A stretch of DNA of 64,000 nt from an uncultured Pelagimonas sp. (GTDB lineage: Bacteria > Pseudomonadota > Alphaproteobacteria > Rhodobacterales > Rhodobacteraceae): the NCBI RefSeq assembly GCF_947498515.1, contig NZ_CANMKO010000001.1, forward strand, positions 434,001 through 498,000, written 5' to 3'. Positions 27,849 to 36,815 of the stretch are shown here, in pieces. The position numbers were made by a program, and so were the translations under genes. Within the stretch, counting starts at the first letter, position 1. Each line of letters starts with the position of its first letter. The notes under the pieces are model-generated. The model saw nothing but the letters and a program-made list of their open reading frames with translations. It did no database searches and had not been told where the DNA came from.

Positions 27849-29291
27849 CTAGCCGTGCCGGATCACTGGATCAATGGGCGTTGAGCCAAGGTTCAACGCC
27901 TCTTCCATGACCTTCGCAACTTGCAAAAGCCGCCCCTCACCTCTGGGGCGGCCGATCAGTTGGATGCCAATCGGCATACCGCTGGCGGTGAACCCGACGG
28001 GAAGCGATAGCGCCGGCAGGCCACAGACCGTGGCCAGCATCGCAAAGCGCAGCCAGTCGAGGTAATCTTTGCACGGTTCCCCGTTGACCTCGGTGGGGTA
28101 TTCGACCTCAACCGGTAGCGGAGATAAGCCGTTGACGGGACAGGCCAGAACGTCAAAGCGGCCTAGGAATATCCGCATTGTATCATAGAGTTGTGAGCGT
28201 TGGCTCATCGCCTCGGCGACGTCATCCATCAAAAGGGCGCGTCCCTCAGCAATGTTTTGTTGCAACGTTGGTTTGTAGTGCTTGGTAATCCGCTCTGGCG
28301 TGTTGCGAGCCCCCGTCCAAAAGCCAAAGGCGCGCAGAGTTCTAAAGCAATGTTCAACATTGGATAGCTCTGGGACCGCTTCGATCACATCAAGGTCAGG
28401 GCTAGAGATGCGGGTGAGGGCCGAAGAGAGCAGTTCTGATATTTCGGGTGTAACCGGGGCCAGTCCACCCAAGTCGGGTGCATAGGCGATGCGGATCGGG
28501 CCCGCCTTGGCGCGACAGGTCGAGAGATAGCTTTGTGCCGGGGCTGGGACGGAAATCGGCCAAATTGGATCAAAACCGGACATGGCATCCAGCATAAGCG
28601 CGCAATCTTCGACAGAGCGGGCCATCGGACCTTCGACAGGCAGCGTGTCAAATCCCTGCGCCGCTGGACCGCCGCCCGCGACACCGGGGGAGGGGCGCAA
28701 GCCGACGATCCCGCAATAGCTTGCCGGGGTGCGCAGGCTGCCGCCAAGATCAGAGCCTTGGCTAAGCCAAACTTCGCCTGTGGCAAGCCCTGCAGCGGCC
28801 CCGCCAGAAGAGCCACCGGCATTCATCCGCGTGTCCCACGGGTTGCGCGTCATGCCAAAGACAGCGTTGAACGTATTGGCTCCGGCCCCCATTTCCGGGG
28901 TGTTCGTCTTGCCCATGACCACCGCGCCCCGGCTTTCGAGGCGGGTGACAATTGGGTCAGAGGTGTCGGGGATGAAATCGGCCAATGCCTTGGTGCCAAA
29001 GGTGGTCCGCACCCCCGCAACCGGAGTGAGATCTTTGATCCCGATGGGCAAGCCCGCCAAAAGGCTATTGATGTCGGCGTGTTTGCCAGCTTCGCGCGCA
29101 CGATCAGCACAGGTCGTGACCATAGCATTGATGGCCGGGCTGGTTTGGGTGATCCGGGTTAGGCTGGCCTCGATCAAATCACTTGGCTGTATCTCACGCT
29201 TATTCAGCAGCTCAACAGCATCGCAGGCGCTTAGTGCGCAAAGCTCGGGGCCAGCAAACCCCGGTCTAACAAACTCTGGCTTAGCAGCCAT
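27849..29291 (-). CDS. Amidase (amidase signature family)
   Basis: This enzyme of about 480 residues hydrolyses an amide, releasing ammonia or an amine. It carries the catalytic triad of the amidase-signature family: Lys in PIGIKDLTPVAG, cis-Ser in GGSSGGAAAG and nucleophile Ser in GSDLGGSLRTPAS. I start it at 29291, where the ATG overlaps the end of the ArsR-type gene by 11 bases; the frame opens 24 bases earlier. It closes a long leftward run of genes. Substrate unknown. Confidence 0.9.
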   Translation of the reverse strand: MAAKPEFVRPGFAGPELCALSACDAVELLNKREIQPSDLIEASLTRITQTSPAINAMVTTCADRAREAGKHADINSLLAGLPIGIKDLTPVAGVRTTFGTKALADFIPDTSDPIVTRLESRGAVVMGKTNTPEMGAGANTFNAVFGMTRNPWDTRMNAGGSSGGAAAGLATGEVWLSQGSDLGGSLRTPASYCGIVGLRPSPGVAGGGPAAQGFDTLPVEGPMARSVEDCALMLDAMSGFDPIWPISVPAPAQSYLSTCRAKAGPIRIAYAPDLGGLAPVTPEISELLSSALTRISSPDLDVIEAVPELSNVEHCFRTLRAFGFWTGARNTPERITKHYKPTLQQNIAEGRALLMDDVAEAMSQRSQLYDTMRIFLGRFDVLACPVNGLSPLPVEVEYPTEVNGEPCKDYLDWLRFAMLATVCGLPALSLPVGFTASGMPIGIQLIGRPRGEGRLLQVAKVMEEALNLGSTPIDPVIRHG

Positions 29292-29628
29292 CTGACCCGG
29301 CGCAGAACATCTCATAGAGTAGGCCGATGACCCGGCTGGTGTCGTCGTTAGCGAGGCTGTAGTAGATCGTTTTGCCGTCGCGCCGGGTTGTCACCAAACC
29401 CTCTTCGCGTAGGCGCGCCAACATTTGGCTTACGGCCGCTTGCCGAATTTCCAAAAGCGATTCCAGTTCGCCAACAGATTTCTCACCCGAGCCAAGATGG
29501 CACAGGATCATCAAACGCCCCTCATGCGCCAGCGTTTTCAAAAACGCGGCGGCGTGTCGGGCGTTGGTCGACATTTCCTCTGGCGGCGCAGGAGGCTTGG
29601 GCATCTCGTTCACGGCTCGGTCATCCAT
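29281..29628 (-). CDS. ArsR-family regulator, SqrR/BigR-like persulfide sensor type
   Basis: This 115-residue winged-HTH repressor reads like the SqrR/BigR branch of ArsR proteins: AHEGRLMILCHLGSGEKS, QAAVSQMLARLREEGLV and a beta wing TRRDGKTIYYSL. It has Cys43 and Cys109, 66 residues apart, the same spacing as Cys41/Cys107 of Rhodobacter SqrR, which form a polysulfide bridge in response to sulfide. A sulfide-response role is inferred; its neighbours (amidase, dehydratase) are not sulfur genes, which is odd. The amidase start lies within its last codons, so they are coupled. An inner Met at residue 19 is an alternative start. Confidence 0.87.
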   Translation of the reverse strand: MDDRAVNEMPKPPAPPEEMSTNARHAAAFLKTLAHEGRLMILCHLGSGEKSVGELESLLEIRQAAVSQMLARLREEGLVTTRRDGKTIYYSLANDDTSRVIGLLYEMFCAGSDGC

Positions 29629-29705
29629 TTCCTGTTTGCGATAAACTTAACAGCGCTTTTCACAAAATGCGAGATCAGGATTTTCAGGCGGTTCACAGGC
29701 GGGTT

Positions 29706-30953
29706 TTAGGGGGTGTCGAGTGCCGGAATTGGTGCAGGGGCCCCGCCTTCGAACAGGTTGCCATTGACGTAGTCACAAGGCGCATCCTGCATCTCGAGGT
29801 GCAGTCCATCGCCGGTGTAGGGATGGGCACGGGCCAGATCTTCGTCGATCTCGATGCCAAGGCCGGGCGCTTGGGGCGCGGTGACAAAACCAGCCTCTAC
29901 CTTGAGCGACCCTTTGATCAGCGCGTCATGAAACGGCGTTTCGATGGTCTCGGCAATCAACAAATTGGGGATCGACACGCCAAGGTGAATGTTGGCGGCC
30001 CATTCCACCGGACCGGCATAAAGATGCGGAGCCATTTCGGCATTAAAGCTTTCGGCCAGCACCGCGATTTTGCGCGACTCCCAAATGCCACCGGCCCGGC
30101 CAAGCGCCGGTTGCAGGATTTTAGCCCCGCCAGTGCGCAAGAGTGCGGCAAACTCGGCGCGGGTGGTGAGGCGCTCGCCCGTGGCGATGGGGATGCGCAC
30201 GGCGCGCGCAACCTGTTCAAATTCCAAGAGATTGTCCGGTGGGATGGGTTCTTCGAACCACAAGGGGTTATAGGGTTCGATGGCTTGCCCCAATCGAATG
30301 GCCCCGGATGTGGTGAATTGCCCGTGGGTGCCAAAGAGCAGATCGGCCTTGTCTCCGACCGCCTCGCGGATGGCTTTGCAGAACGCCACGGATTGGCTGA
30401 TGTCGGACATGGCCGGTTGGTGACCGCCGCGCATGGTATAGGGGCCTGCGGGGTCAAATTTGACCGCCGTATAGCCGCGATTAACGCAGTCCAAGGCCGC
30501 CTCGGCCGCCATGTCGGCGCTTCCCCAAAACGCGGGCAAAGGATGCTCGGGCAGGGGATAGAGGTAGGTATAGGTGCGGATGCGTTCGTTCATCATGCCG
30601 CCGAGCAAGGCCCAAACCGGGCGATCCCGCGCCTTGCCCAGAATATCCCAACAGGCGATTTCAAGACCCGAAAATGCCCCCATCACGGTGAGATCGGGCC
30701 GCTGAGTAAACCCCGAGCTATAGGTGCGGCGGAACATGCGTTCGATGTTTTCGGGGTTTTCGCCTTCGAAATAACGCTGAAACACGTCGCTTATTACGGC
30801 GCGCATGGCTTCGGGTCCAATGGACGACGCATAGCATTCGCCCCAGCCGGTGATCCCGTCATCGGTGGTCAATTTGACCAATATCCAATAGCGCCCCCCC
30901 CAACCGGGGGCGGGCGGGGCGGTGATGATGATGTCGAGATCACGTAGTTTCAT
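29706..30953 (-). CDS. Enolase-superfamily dehydratase/racemase (mandelate racemase group)
   Basis: This 415-residue protein has the capping domain at residues about 1-125 and a TIM-barrel with TAVKFDPAGPY (catalytic Lys region), DLLFGTHGQ (metal ligand region), WFEEPIPPDN (Glu ligand) and PIATGERLTT (Glu ligand), followed by APHLYAGP with the likely catalytic His. These fit sugar-acid dehydratases of the mandelate racemase group. It lies 11 bases downstream of a zinc alcohol dehydrogenase gene, which supports sugar-acid or related catabolism. The exact acid is unknown. Confidence 0.88.
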   Translation of the reverse strand: MKLRDLDIIITAPPAPGWGGRYWILVKLTTDDGITGWGECYASSIGPEAMRAVISDVFQRYFEGENPENIERMFRRTYSSGFTQRPDLTVMGAFSGLEIACWDILGKARDRPVWALLGGMMNERIRTYTYLYPLPEHPLPAFWGSADMAAEAALDCVNRGYTAVKFDPAGPYTMRGGHQPAMSDISQSVAFCKAIREAVGDKADLLFGTHGQFTTSGAIRLGQAIEPYNPLWFEEPIPPDNLLEFEQVARAVRIPIATGERLTTRAEFAALLRTGGAKILQPALGRAGGIWESRKIAVLAESFNAEMAPHLYAGPVEWAANIHLGVSIPNLLIAETIETPFHDALIKGSLKVEAGFVTAPQAPGLGIEIDEDLARAHPYTGDGLHLEMQDAPCDYVNGNLFEGGAPAPIPALDTP

Positions 30954-30964
30954 GTCCGGCCCCT

Positions 30965-32041
30965 TTAGAACAAAATCACATTGCGACGCGCACCGCCGGT
31001 TTTGGTGTCGGCAATCGCTTCGTTGATTTGTTCAAGTGTCCAGCGGCCTGAAACCAGCTCATCCAGTTTCAAACGCCCTTGTTTATAGAGATCGGCCATC
31101 CAGGGAATGTCGCGTGAAATCACCACATCACCCATTTTCGAGCCGATCATATGCTGGCTCATAAAGGCGGGCACCACGGGTTCGTATTGTGCCATCGCGC
31201 CGGTGTGGGGCATGCCAACCATGACCATGCGCCCGCCATAGCCGAGATACCGCATGGCGCTTTCATAGGCCGGAATGGCTCCGACGGTGACGGCAACTAT
31301 GTCGGCACCACGGCCAAGCGCCTTGATGGCGTCTTTCCACGGTGCTTTGCTTGTGGCGAGGATGCCATGGGTTGCGCCAAATTCCTTGGCGATTTCGAGT
31401 TTCTCTTCGCTCATGTCGACGGCAACGATGCGCCGCGCCCCGGCAATGCGGGCCCCTTGGATGGCGTTTAGGCCAACGCCGCCCGCGCCAATAACGACAA
31501 CGTCTTCTCCGGCTTGCAACCGCCCGGCGTTGACCACGGCCCCGATGCCTGTGATCACGCCACAGGCCAAAAGTGCCACGGCCTCGGCGGGCATATCATC
31601 GGGGAGAGCAACCACTTGGCTTTGATCAACCACGACTTTTTCGGCAAAGGCCCCGCAATTCATCGCTTGAACCACCGGTGTGCCATCGGCGCGAGTGATC
31701 GGCGAGGCGGCGCTTGGCGACTCGCAGGTTGTCGGTTTGCCCGTCGCGCAATTGGGGCAGGTGCCACAGGCGCGGATCAGTGTGACAACAACACGATCGC
31801 CCTGTTTGACCTGTTTGACGCCCGCGCCGACATGGGTGACGCGACCGGCGGCTTCGTGGCCATAAACGGCGGGCAAATCGCCACCCCAGCCACCATCGGC
31901 AAAGGAAATGTCGGAATGGCAAATGGCCACGGCTTCTAGGGTGACTTCAACTTCGCCCGCTTCGGGCGCGCGCAGGGTCAGGTTTTCGATTTGCAGCGGT
32001 GCCCCGAATTCGGTGCAGACGGCGGCTTTGATTGTGGTCAT
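30965..32041 (-). CDS. Zinc-dependent alcohol dehydrogenase
   Basis: This medium-chain dehydrogenase of 358 residues has the catalytic zinc site (CHSD near residue 37, GHEAAGRV near 60), the structural zinc Cys set CGTCPNCATGKPTTC and a Rossmann motif VIGAGGVGLNAIQG. It resembles class III / glutathione-dependent or aryl-alcohol types. The start at 32041 has AGGAGCG upstream; the longer frame to 32215 would run into the MFS gene. It probably oxidises an alcohol intermediate of the operon's pathway. Confidence 0.9.
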   Translation of the reverse strand: MTTIKAAVCTEFGAPLQIENLTLRAPEAGEVEVTLEAVAICHSDISFADGGWGGDLPAVYGHEAAGRVTHVGAGVKQVKQGDRVVVTLIRACGTCPNCATGKPTTCESPSAASPITRADGTPVVQAMNCGAFAEKVVVDQSQVVALPDDMPAEAVALLACGVITGIGAVVNAGRLQAGEDVVVIGAGGVGLNAIQGARIAGARRIVAVDMSEEKLEIAKEFGATHGILATSKAPWKDAIKALGRGADIVAVTVGAIPAYESAMRYLGYGGRMVMVGMPHTGAMAQYEPVVPAFMSQHMIGSKMGDVVISRDIPWMADLYKQGRLKLDELVSGRWTLEQINEAIADTKTGGARRNVILF

Positions 32042-32115
32042 AGGGCGCTCCTGTTTGGGGTAGGTTCGGGTGCAGGGCGGCCCACTGCAAGCATAAAAAC
32101 GACCAAAGGTGACGT

Positions 32116-33321
32116 TTACGACTTTTGCGTCTGTGACGTAGGGGCGAGGAAAAGGATCATCGCCACAAGTGTCAGCACTAGCGACAGGATAAAGGGCGCG
32201 CCGGGGAAGTACCAAGCAGCGTCCGGCGCGGCATAATGGGCAAAGATACCGCCCATCATCAGGGGCGCTATCGCCATGGCCACAGCCGAAGCCGACCCTA
32301 AGATACCTTGGAGTTCACCCTGTCTATCAGGGCCGAGTTTGACCGACATAAGCCCCTGAAGCGCCGGGGAAAACACCGCACCCATTGCCGCAAGTGGGGT
32401 GAGGATAAGGGCGACGATCCCTGAGTCGATCACCGCCAAGGCCCCAAAGCCGATGGCGGAAAACACCAGCCCCAAAATGGCGGTGCCTCGGTCCCCAAAA
32501 CGGGCCAGAATGGCGCGGATCAAAACCCCCTGAACCACCACCATGGACACACCAAACAGGGCCAGCGACAGGCCGATCATACCGGCGTTCCAGCCGAATT
32601 GAGCCTTGCCATAATAGGCCCAAACTGCCGGGTAGACCGCAAAGCTAAATTGGTAGAGGAAAAAGCTAATGACGCCGCGCCCGATACCGGGGAGTTTGGA
32701 AAGGTCATAGAAAGAGCCAAACGGGTTGGCCCGTCGCCATGTAAACGGACGGCGGATGTCATCGGTGACGGTTTCGCGCAGCACAACCCAGCCGAGGATC
32801 AAATTGGCGGCGGCAAGCACGGCAGCGGCCCAGAACGGTGCGCGCGTGCCAAATTCGCCCAAGGCCCCGCCGATCAGCGGCCCGGCTATAAAGCCGAGCC
32901 CAACAGCGGCGGCGACGAGTCCGAAGCCTTCGGATTCTTTGCCCGGTTCGGACAGGTCGGCCATGGTTGCCGAGGCGGTGGCGTGGGTTGCGGCGGTGAT
33001 GCCGCCAATGATGCGCCCAACCAGCAAAAGCCAGATCGATCCAGCAAAGGCCATGACCACATAGTCCACCGCCATAACGGCGAGCGAGAGGAGCAGCACC
33101 GGGCGACGGCCAAAACGGTCAGAGAGACTTCCTAAGAAGGGCGCAAACAAGAATTGCATCGCCGCAAAGGCCGCCGTCAACACGCCGCCCCAAAGCGCGG
33201 CATTGGCAAGGTTGCCGCCGGTGACCTCTTTGATCAGGTCGGGCATGACAGGCATAATCAGACCAACACCCATGGTGTCGATCATGACCGTGAGCAGAAC
33301 AAAGACGACCGGCAAGGGCAT
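32116..33321 (-). CDS. MFS transporter (TetA-like)
   Basis: This 401-residue inner-membrane protein with twelve predicted helices begins VVFVLLTVMIDTMGVGLIMPVMPDL and carries the MFS loop motif GSLSDRFGRRPVLL after helix 2, typical of the tetracycline-efflux-like branch. Placed between pcaB-like and alcohol dehydrogenase genes, it is more likely to move a pathway substrate than a drug, though no direct evidence decides. It lies 3 bases downstream of the pcaB-like gene. Confidence 0.88.
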   Translation of the reverse strand: MPLPVVFVLLTVMIDTMGVGLIMPVMPDLIKEVTGGNLANAALWGGVLTAAFAAMQFLFAPFLGSLSDRFGRRPVLLLSLAVMAVDYVVMAFAGSIWLLLVGRIIGGITAATHATASATMADLSEPGKESEGFGLVAAAVGLGFIAGPLIGGALGEFGTRAPFWAAAVLAAANLILGWVVLRETVTDDIRRPFTWRRANPFGSFYDLSKLPGIGRGVISFFLYQFSFAVYPAVWAYYGKAQFGWNAGMIGLSLALFGVSMVVVQGVLIRAILARFGDRGTAILGLVFSAIGFGALAVIDSGIVALILTPLAAMGAVFSPALQGLMSVKLGPDRQGELQGILGSASAVAMAIAPLMMGGIFAHYAAPDAAWYFPGAPFILSLVLTLVAMILFLAPTSQTQKS

Positions 33322-33324
33322 AGG

Positions 33325-34650
33325 TTATTGTGCTTTCACGGCGGCGGTGAAATTGCGCGCTTCATCCGGGGCGGTGCCCAGTTGGCTTTTGGTGTCAAAC
33401 AAGGTGTCGGGAAGGTCGGGATGCGCGGCTTGGGCCAAGGATTGCAGGCTTTGACCGGTGTCACGCGCCTTGGCGCAGAGCGATTTGGTTTCGGTCTGTG
33501 CGTCGGGGCGCGGCATGTTTTGGGCAAGCGCAAAGCTCAGCGCCTCGGCACGGATCATGCCACCAGTATTGTCCAGCGCCTCTTGCATGGTTTCGGTATT
33601 CGGTGTGATGCCCTGAGCCAGTTTTTGACCATGGGTCAAGGCGGCGGCGGTGCTTTGCACCAATTGCGGAAAGGTCAGCCATTCGGTGAACCAAGCCGCG
33701 CCGTCGCGTTGGTTTTGATGCAGACCTGCGCCATGAAGGGTGGCGGAAAGACCTTGAACATGGCGCGCCAAAGCCACCATCGCCGCGGGGGCAACCGGGT
33801 TTTGTTTCTGTGGCATGGTTGATGAGCCGCCCGCGCCGCCCAAGGTGATTTCGCCGATGCCCGATTGCGAGGCGAGGATCAGGTCATCACCGATTTTTCC
33901 CAAAGCGATGCAGACACGGTTCATCCAATCGACCTGTCTCAGGATCGGGGTGCGATCACTGTGCCAACTGCGCCCGGGATCGGACAGACCTAGTTTTGCG
34001 GCCCATTCAGCGCGCAATTTGGCCGGGTCGGGGCCGAGTTCAGAGGCGGTTCCGGCCGCACCGGATAGGGAGACCAAAAGGGTCTGGCGTTTCAACTCTG
34101 GCAGGTCGCGCAGCGCCTCAAGCACGGGCCAGCCCCACGCCGCAACAACCGCGCCGAAACTGGTTGGGGTCGCATGGAGGCCAAAGCTTCGCGCCGCCAT
34201 CGGAGTGGTGGCATGTGTGTCGGCCAAATTGGCCAGATCGCCAACAATGGCGGTTAAGGCTTTTTCCATTTGGCCAAGCGCACTGCGCATCCGCAGCATC
34301 AGACCGGTGTCTTGGATGTCTTGAGATGTCGCGCCCCAATGCAGGTATTGTCCGTGTTCGGGGGCCTGTAGGTTCTTGCGAAACGCATCGACCAACCCCG
34401 GTACCGTCACGCCGTTTTGACCACAGGCCTTGGCCAAACCGGCCGGGTCGATCTGCAATTCCAGGCTGGCGCGATGGAGGGCCTTGGCGCTTTCGCTTGG
34501 GATTACCCCGGCTTCGCCCTGAACCAAGGCCAAGGACCCTTGCACCAACATCATCGCCCGAATTTCGGCGCTGTCGGAGAACAGGCGACCGGTGTCACCG
34601 GCGGGGAAAAGGGCAGAGAGGTGCAGGCTGTCGAAAGGCGTGGCGGGCAT
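33325..34650 (-). CDS. pcaB: 3-carboxy-cis,cis-muconate cycloisomerase-like lyase (PcaB)
   Basis: This 441-residue member of the fumarase/aspartase superfamily has the signature GGSSTMPQKQNPVAP at about residues 275-290. The flanking conserved blocks (HWGATSQDIQDTG, GAAGTASELG) are those of 3-carboxymuconate cycloisomerase, which lactonises 3-carboxymuconate in the protocatechuate branch of the beta-ketoadipate pathway. A pcaD-like gene two genes upstream supports this. The ring-cleavage genes pcaHG and pcaC are not in the window. Confidence 0.88.
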   Translation of the reverse strand: MPATPFDSLHLSALFPAGDTGRLFSDSAEIRAMMLVQGSLALVQGEAGVIPSESAKALHRASLELQIDPAGLAKACGQNGVTVPGLVDAFRKNLQAPEHGQYLHWGATSQDIQDTGLMLRMRSALGQMEKALTAIVGDLANLADTHATTPMAARSFGLHATPTSFGAVVAAWGWPVLEALRDLPELKRQTLLVSLSGAAGTASELGPDPAKLRAEWAAKLGLSDPGRSWHSDRTPILRQVDWMNRVCIALGKIGDDLILASQSGIGEITLGGAGGSSTMPQKQNPVAPAAMVALARHVQGLSATLHGAGLHQNQRDGAAWFTEWLTFPQLVQSTAAALTHGQKLAQGITPNTETMQEALDNTGGMIRAEALSFALAQNMPRPDAQTETKSLCAKARDTGQSLQSLAQAAHPDLPDTLFDTKSQLGTAPDEARNFTAAVKAQ

Positions 34651-34661
34651 ATGGGCTCCGG

Positions 34662-35369
34662 TTAGGTTTGGGCAATGGTGGACAGGAGCGCGGCAAGCCT
34701 GTCGGGCATGGAAAAGAACGGCGAATGTGAGCTTGGCAAGCTATGCTGATCGGCAACGGGAAGTGCCGAGGCCATTTCGTGCTGGAATTCTGGCGGGATG
34801 GCGCGATCGTCTTCGCAGGTGATGTAGCTGCGCGAAACGGATGCGTAATTCGCGCCCAACTCAGCCGGGGTTTCTTGGGGCAGGATTGGCTGAGGGCAGA
34901 GATGGGCGAGCGCAAAATCTAGCGCCTCGGCGCAATCATGGTAAAACTTGTCCTCGGCCATAGTAGGATCAAAACCCATAGTGATGCGATCCGGGGCAAC
35001 ACGAAACGCCTCGGCCAGAGGTTGGCGCGGGGCCTTGCGACGTTGATCGGCCAAGCCCAAACCGGGCCAAGGTACATAGGCGCAGAGATAGACCAAACGG
35101 GCGATGTTGGACGGGTCAAGCTCTGCCGCGCGCGAGATTGGGAACCCGGCCATGGAATGGCCGACGACGATGGTTGGCGTGTCTACGGCGGCGGTAATCG
35201 CATTGGCATAGAGGTCAAGCGTGACGTCACCAGCCGGGGTTGGGTCATTGCCATGCGAGGGCAGGTCGATGGCTTTGGCCTCGTGGCCAAGGGCTTTCAA
35301 CGCTGGAATCACATCACGCCAACACCACGCCCCATGACAGGAACCATGCACCAAAAGGAAGTTTGCCAC
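34662..35369 (-). CDS. Alpha/beta hydrolase (esterase, HNL/methylesterase-like)
   Basis: This 235-residue alpha/beta hydrolase has an N-terminal VHGSCHGAWCW oxyanion region, nucleophile Ser72 in VGHSMAG, and a C-terminal His in SSHSPFFSMPD. The overall pattern resembles plant-type hydroxynitrile lyase / methylesterase proteins found widely in bacteria. It directly abuts the pcaD-like gene and is followed 11 bases later by pcaB. An ester-opening role in the same pathway is inferred. Confidence 0.87.
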   Translation of the reverse strand: MANFLLVHGSCHGAWCWRDVIPALKALGHEAKAIDLPSHGNDPTPAGDVTLDLYANAITAAVDTPTIVVGHSMAGFPISRAAELDPSNIARLVYLCAYVPWPGLGLADQRRKAPRQPLAEAFRVAPDRITMGFDPTMAEDKFYHDCAEALDFALAHLCPQPILPQETPAELGANYASVSRSYITCEDDRAIPPEFQHEMASALPVADQHSLPSSHSPFFSMPDRLAALLSTIAQT

Positions 35370-36158
35370 TTAGGAGACGCCTTGACTGGCGAAGAAATCG
35401 CACAGCACACGGGCATATTCCTCGGGGTTTTCAATGCAGGGTAGATGGCCAGCGCCGCGGATCAGGTGGAACTGCGACCCCGGAATGAGGTCAAGCGTTT
35501 CACGCACCAGATCAGGCGGAGTTGACCCATCCTCAGACCCGGCGATCCCAAGCGTGGGCAGGCGCAAGCCCGATGTTGACGAGATGAAATCGGTGCCGGA
35601 AATGGCCCCGGCACACCCAGTCCACCCACGCACAGGTGTCCGCAGGTGAAAGTTTTGCCAGCCCGTGTATTCAATTGTGTCGCGGAATTTGGCCGAGAAC
35701 CAGCGCTGCATCGTGCCGTCTAACGCTGCCTCTAACCCGCCCTCTTCGACGGTTTTGATACGGTCGGCCCACATTTCGCGGGTCCCGATTTTGGCGGCGG
35801 TGTTAGACAAGACCATCGCGCGCACAAGATCAAGCCGTTTGGCGGCCAAACCTTGGGCAATCATGCCCCCAATCGACAGGCCAACAAAGATCGCGTCCTT
35901 GAAACCGTTCAGGTCCATCAATTGTTCGACGTCATGCACCAAATTGCCCATCGACCAACGCCCATCTGGCGTATCCGAAAGCCCATGACCGCGTTTGTCA
36001 TAGCGTAGGATGCGCAAGCCCTGAGGCAGCAAGGGCATGATCGGGTCCCACATGCGTAAGTCAGTGCCAAGAGAGTTGGCAAACACGACCGGAGTGCCGT
36101 CTTTTGGACCTTCAACTTTGTAATGCAGGCGATACCCGCCCAGATCAGCCATGTGCAT
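35370..36158 (-). CDS. pcaD: 3-oxoadipate enol-lactonase-like hydrolase (PcaD)
   Basis: This 262-residue alpha/beta hydrolase resembles 3-oxoadipate enol-lactonase: YDKRGHGLSDTP near residue 55, nucleophile Ser96 in VGLSIGGMIAQ, acid in GSEDGSTPP and His in GAGHLPCIENPEEYA. It would open the enol-lactone formed after PcaB action, giving 3-oxoadipate. GGGAG eight bases before the ATG at 36158 supports the start. It is the first gene of the long leftward run. Confidence 0.88.
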   Translation of the reverse strand: MHMADLGGYRLHYKVEGPKDGTPVVFANSLGTDLRMWDPIMPLLPQGLRILRYDKRGHGLSDTPDGRWSMGNLVHDVEQLMDLNGFKDAIFVGLSIGGMIAQGLAAKRLDLVRAMVLSNTAAKIGTREMWADRIKTVEEGGLEAALDGTMQRWFSAKFRDTIEYTGWQNFHLRTPVRGWTGCAGAISGTDFISSTSGLRLPTLGIAGSEDGSTPPDLVRETLDLIPGSQFHLIRGAGHLPCIENPEEYARVLCDFFASQGVS

Positions 36159-36226
36159 GTGTTTTCTCCCTTTGGTCGTTGGAAAGGTGTAGCGTGAATG
36201 GCGGGGGATGCAACAGAGGCCAAACG

Positions 36227-36254
36227 CAAAAAAGGCGGGGAGTTCCCCGCCTTT
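36227..36254 (-). terminator. Terminator after FKBP-type isomerase gene
   Basis: AAAGGCGGGG / CCCCGCCTTT (36231-36240 and 36245-36254, loop AGTT) with a T-run on the minus strand. It lies 30 bases beyond the stop at 36285 and upstream of pcaD. Confidence 0.88.
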
Positions 36255-36284
36255 GTCATGTTTTGTTGGTGCTTTCGAGTGGGT

Positions 36285-36713
36285 TTACCCGATGGAAACC
36301 AGTTCCAGTTCGAATGTCAGATCTTTGCCGGCCAGCGGGTGGTTGGCGTCGAGGGTGACTTCGGTTTCGGTGATTTCAACCACGGTGACAGGCATGACCT
36401 GACCGGTGGGGGATTGCATCTGAAGCTGAATGCCAACTTCGAGCGGGATTTCCGCCGGGATTTGATCGCGTGGAACGCCTTGGCGGGCGCGGTCGTCGGG
36501 TTGGCCATAGGCATCGTCGGCAGGGATGTTGATGGTCTTTTTCTCGCCGACGGTCATGCCGTCGACGCCTTTGTCAAAGCCAGGAATGACCTGACCAGAG
36601 CCTAGGGTGAATTCCAACGGATCGCGGCCTGCCGAGCTGTCAAAGGTCGACCCGTCTTCCAAAGTGCCGGTATAGTGAATGCGAACGGTATCGCCGGATT
36701 TAGCCTGCGTCAT
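36285..36713 (-). CDS. FKBP-type peptidyl-prolyl isomerase (SlyD-like)
   Basis: This 142-residue protein begins with the FKBP pattern GDTVRIHYTGTLEDGSTFDSS and continues with PLEFTLGSGQVIPGFDKGVDGM. The inserted chaperone-like flap (DRARQGVPRDQIP) is as in SlyD-type isomerases. There is no His-rich C-terminal tail. It has no signal peptide, so it should act as a cytosolic folding helper. It is a single-gene unit with its own terminator. Confidence 0.92.
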   Translation of the reverse strand: MTQAKSGDTVRIHYTGTLEDGSTFDSSAGRDPLEFTLGSGQVIPGFDKGVDGMTVGEKKTINIPADDAYGQPDDRARQGVPRDQIPAEIPLEVGIQLQMQSPTGQVMPVTVVEITETEVTLDANHPLAGKDLTFELELVSIG

Positions 36714-36815
36714 AGGGGCCTCGTTAGTCTCAGAGAATGAATGGACGAGGCCGGACCGTCCGGGTGCTCGTATCGGCGCGCACCCTATGAGACCCGGACA
36801 GAGATTGCAAACCGC

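Noticed and set aside
29388-30947. 519-codon rightward frame opposite the enolase-superfamily gene
   Set aside because: Antisense to a gene with intact catalytic motifs; no motif of its own.
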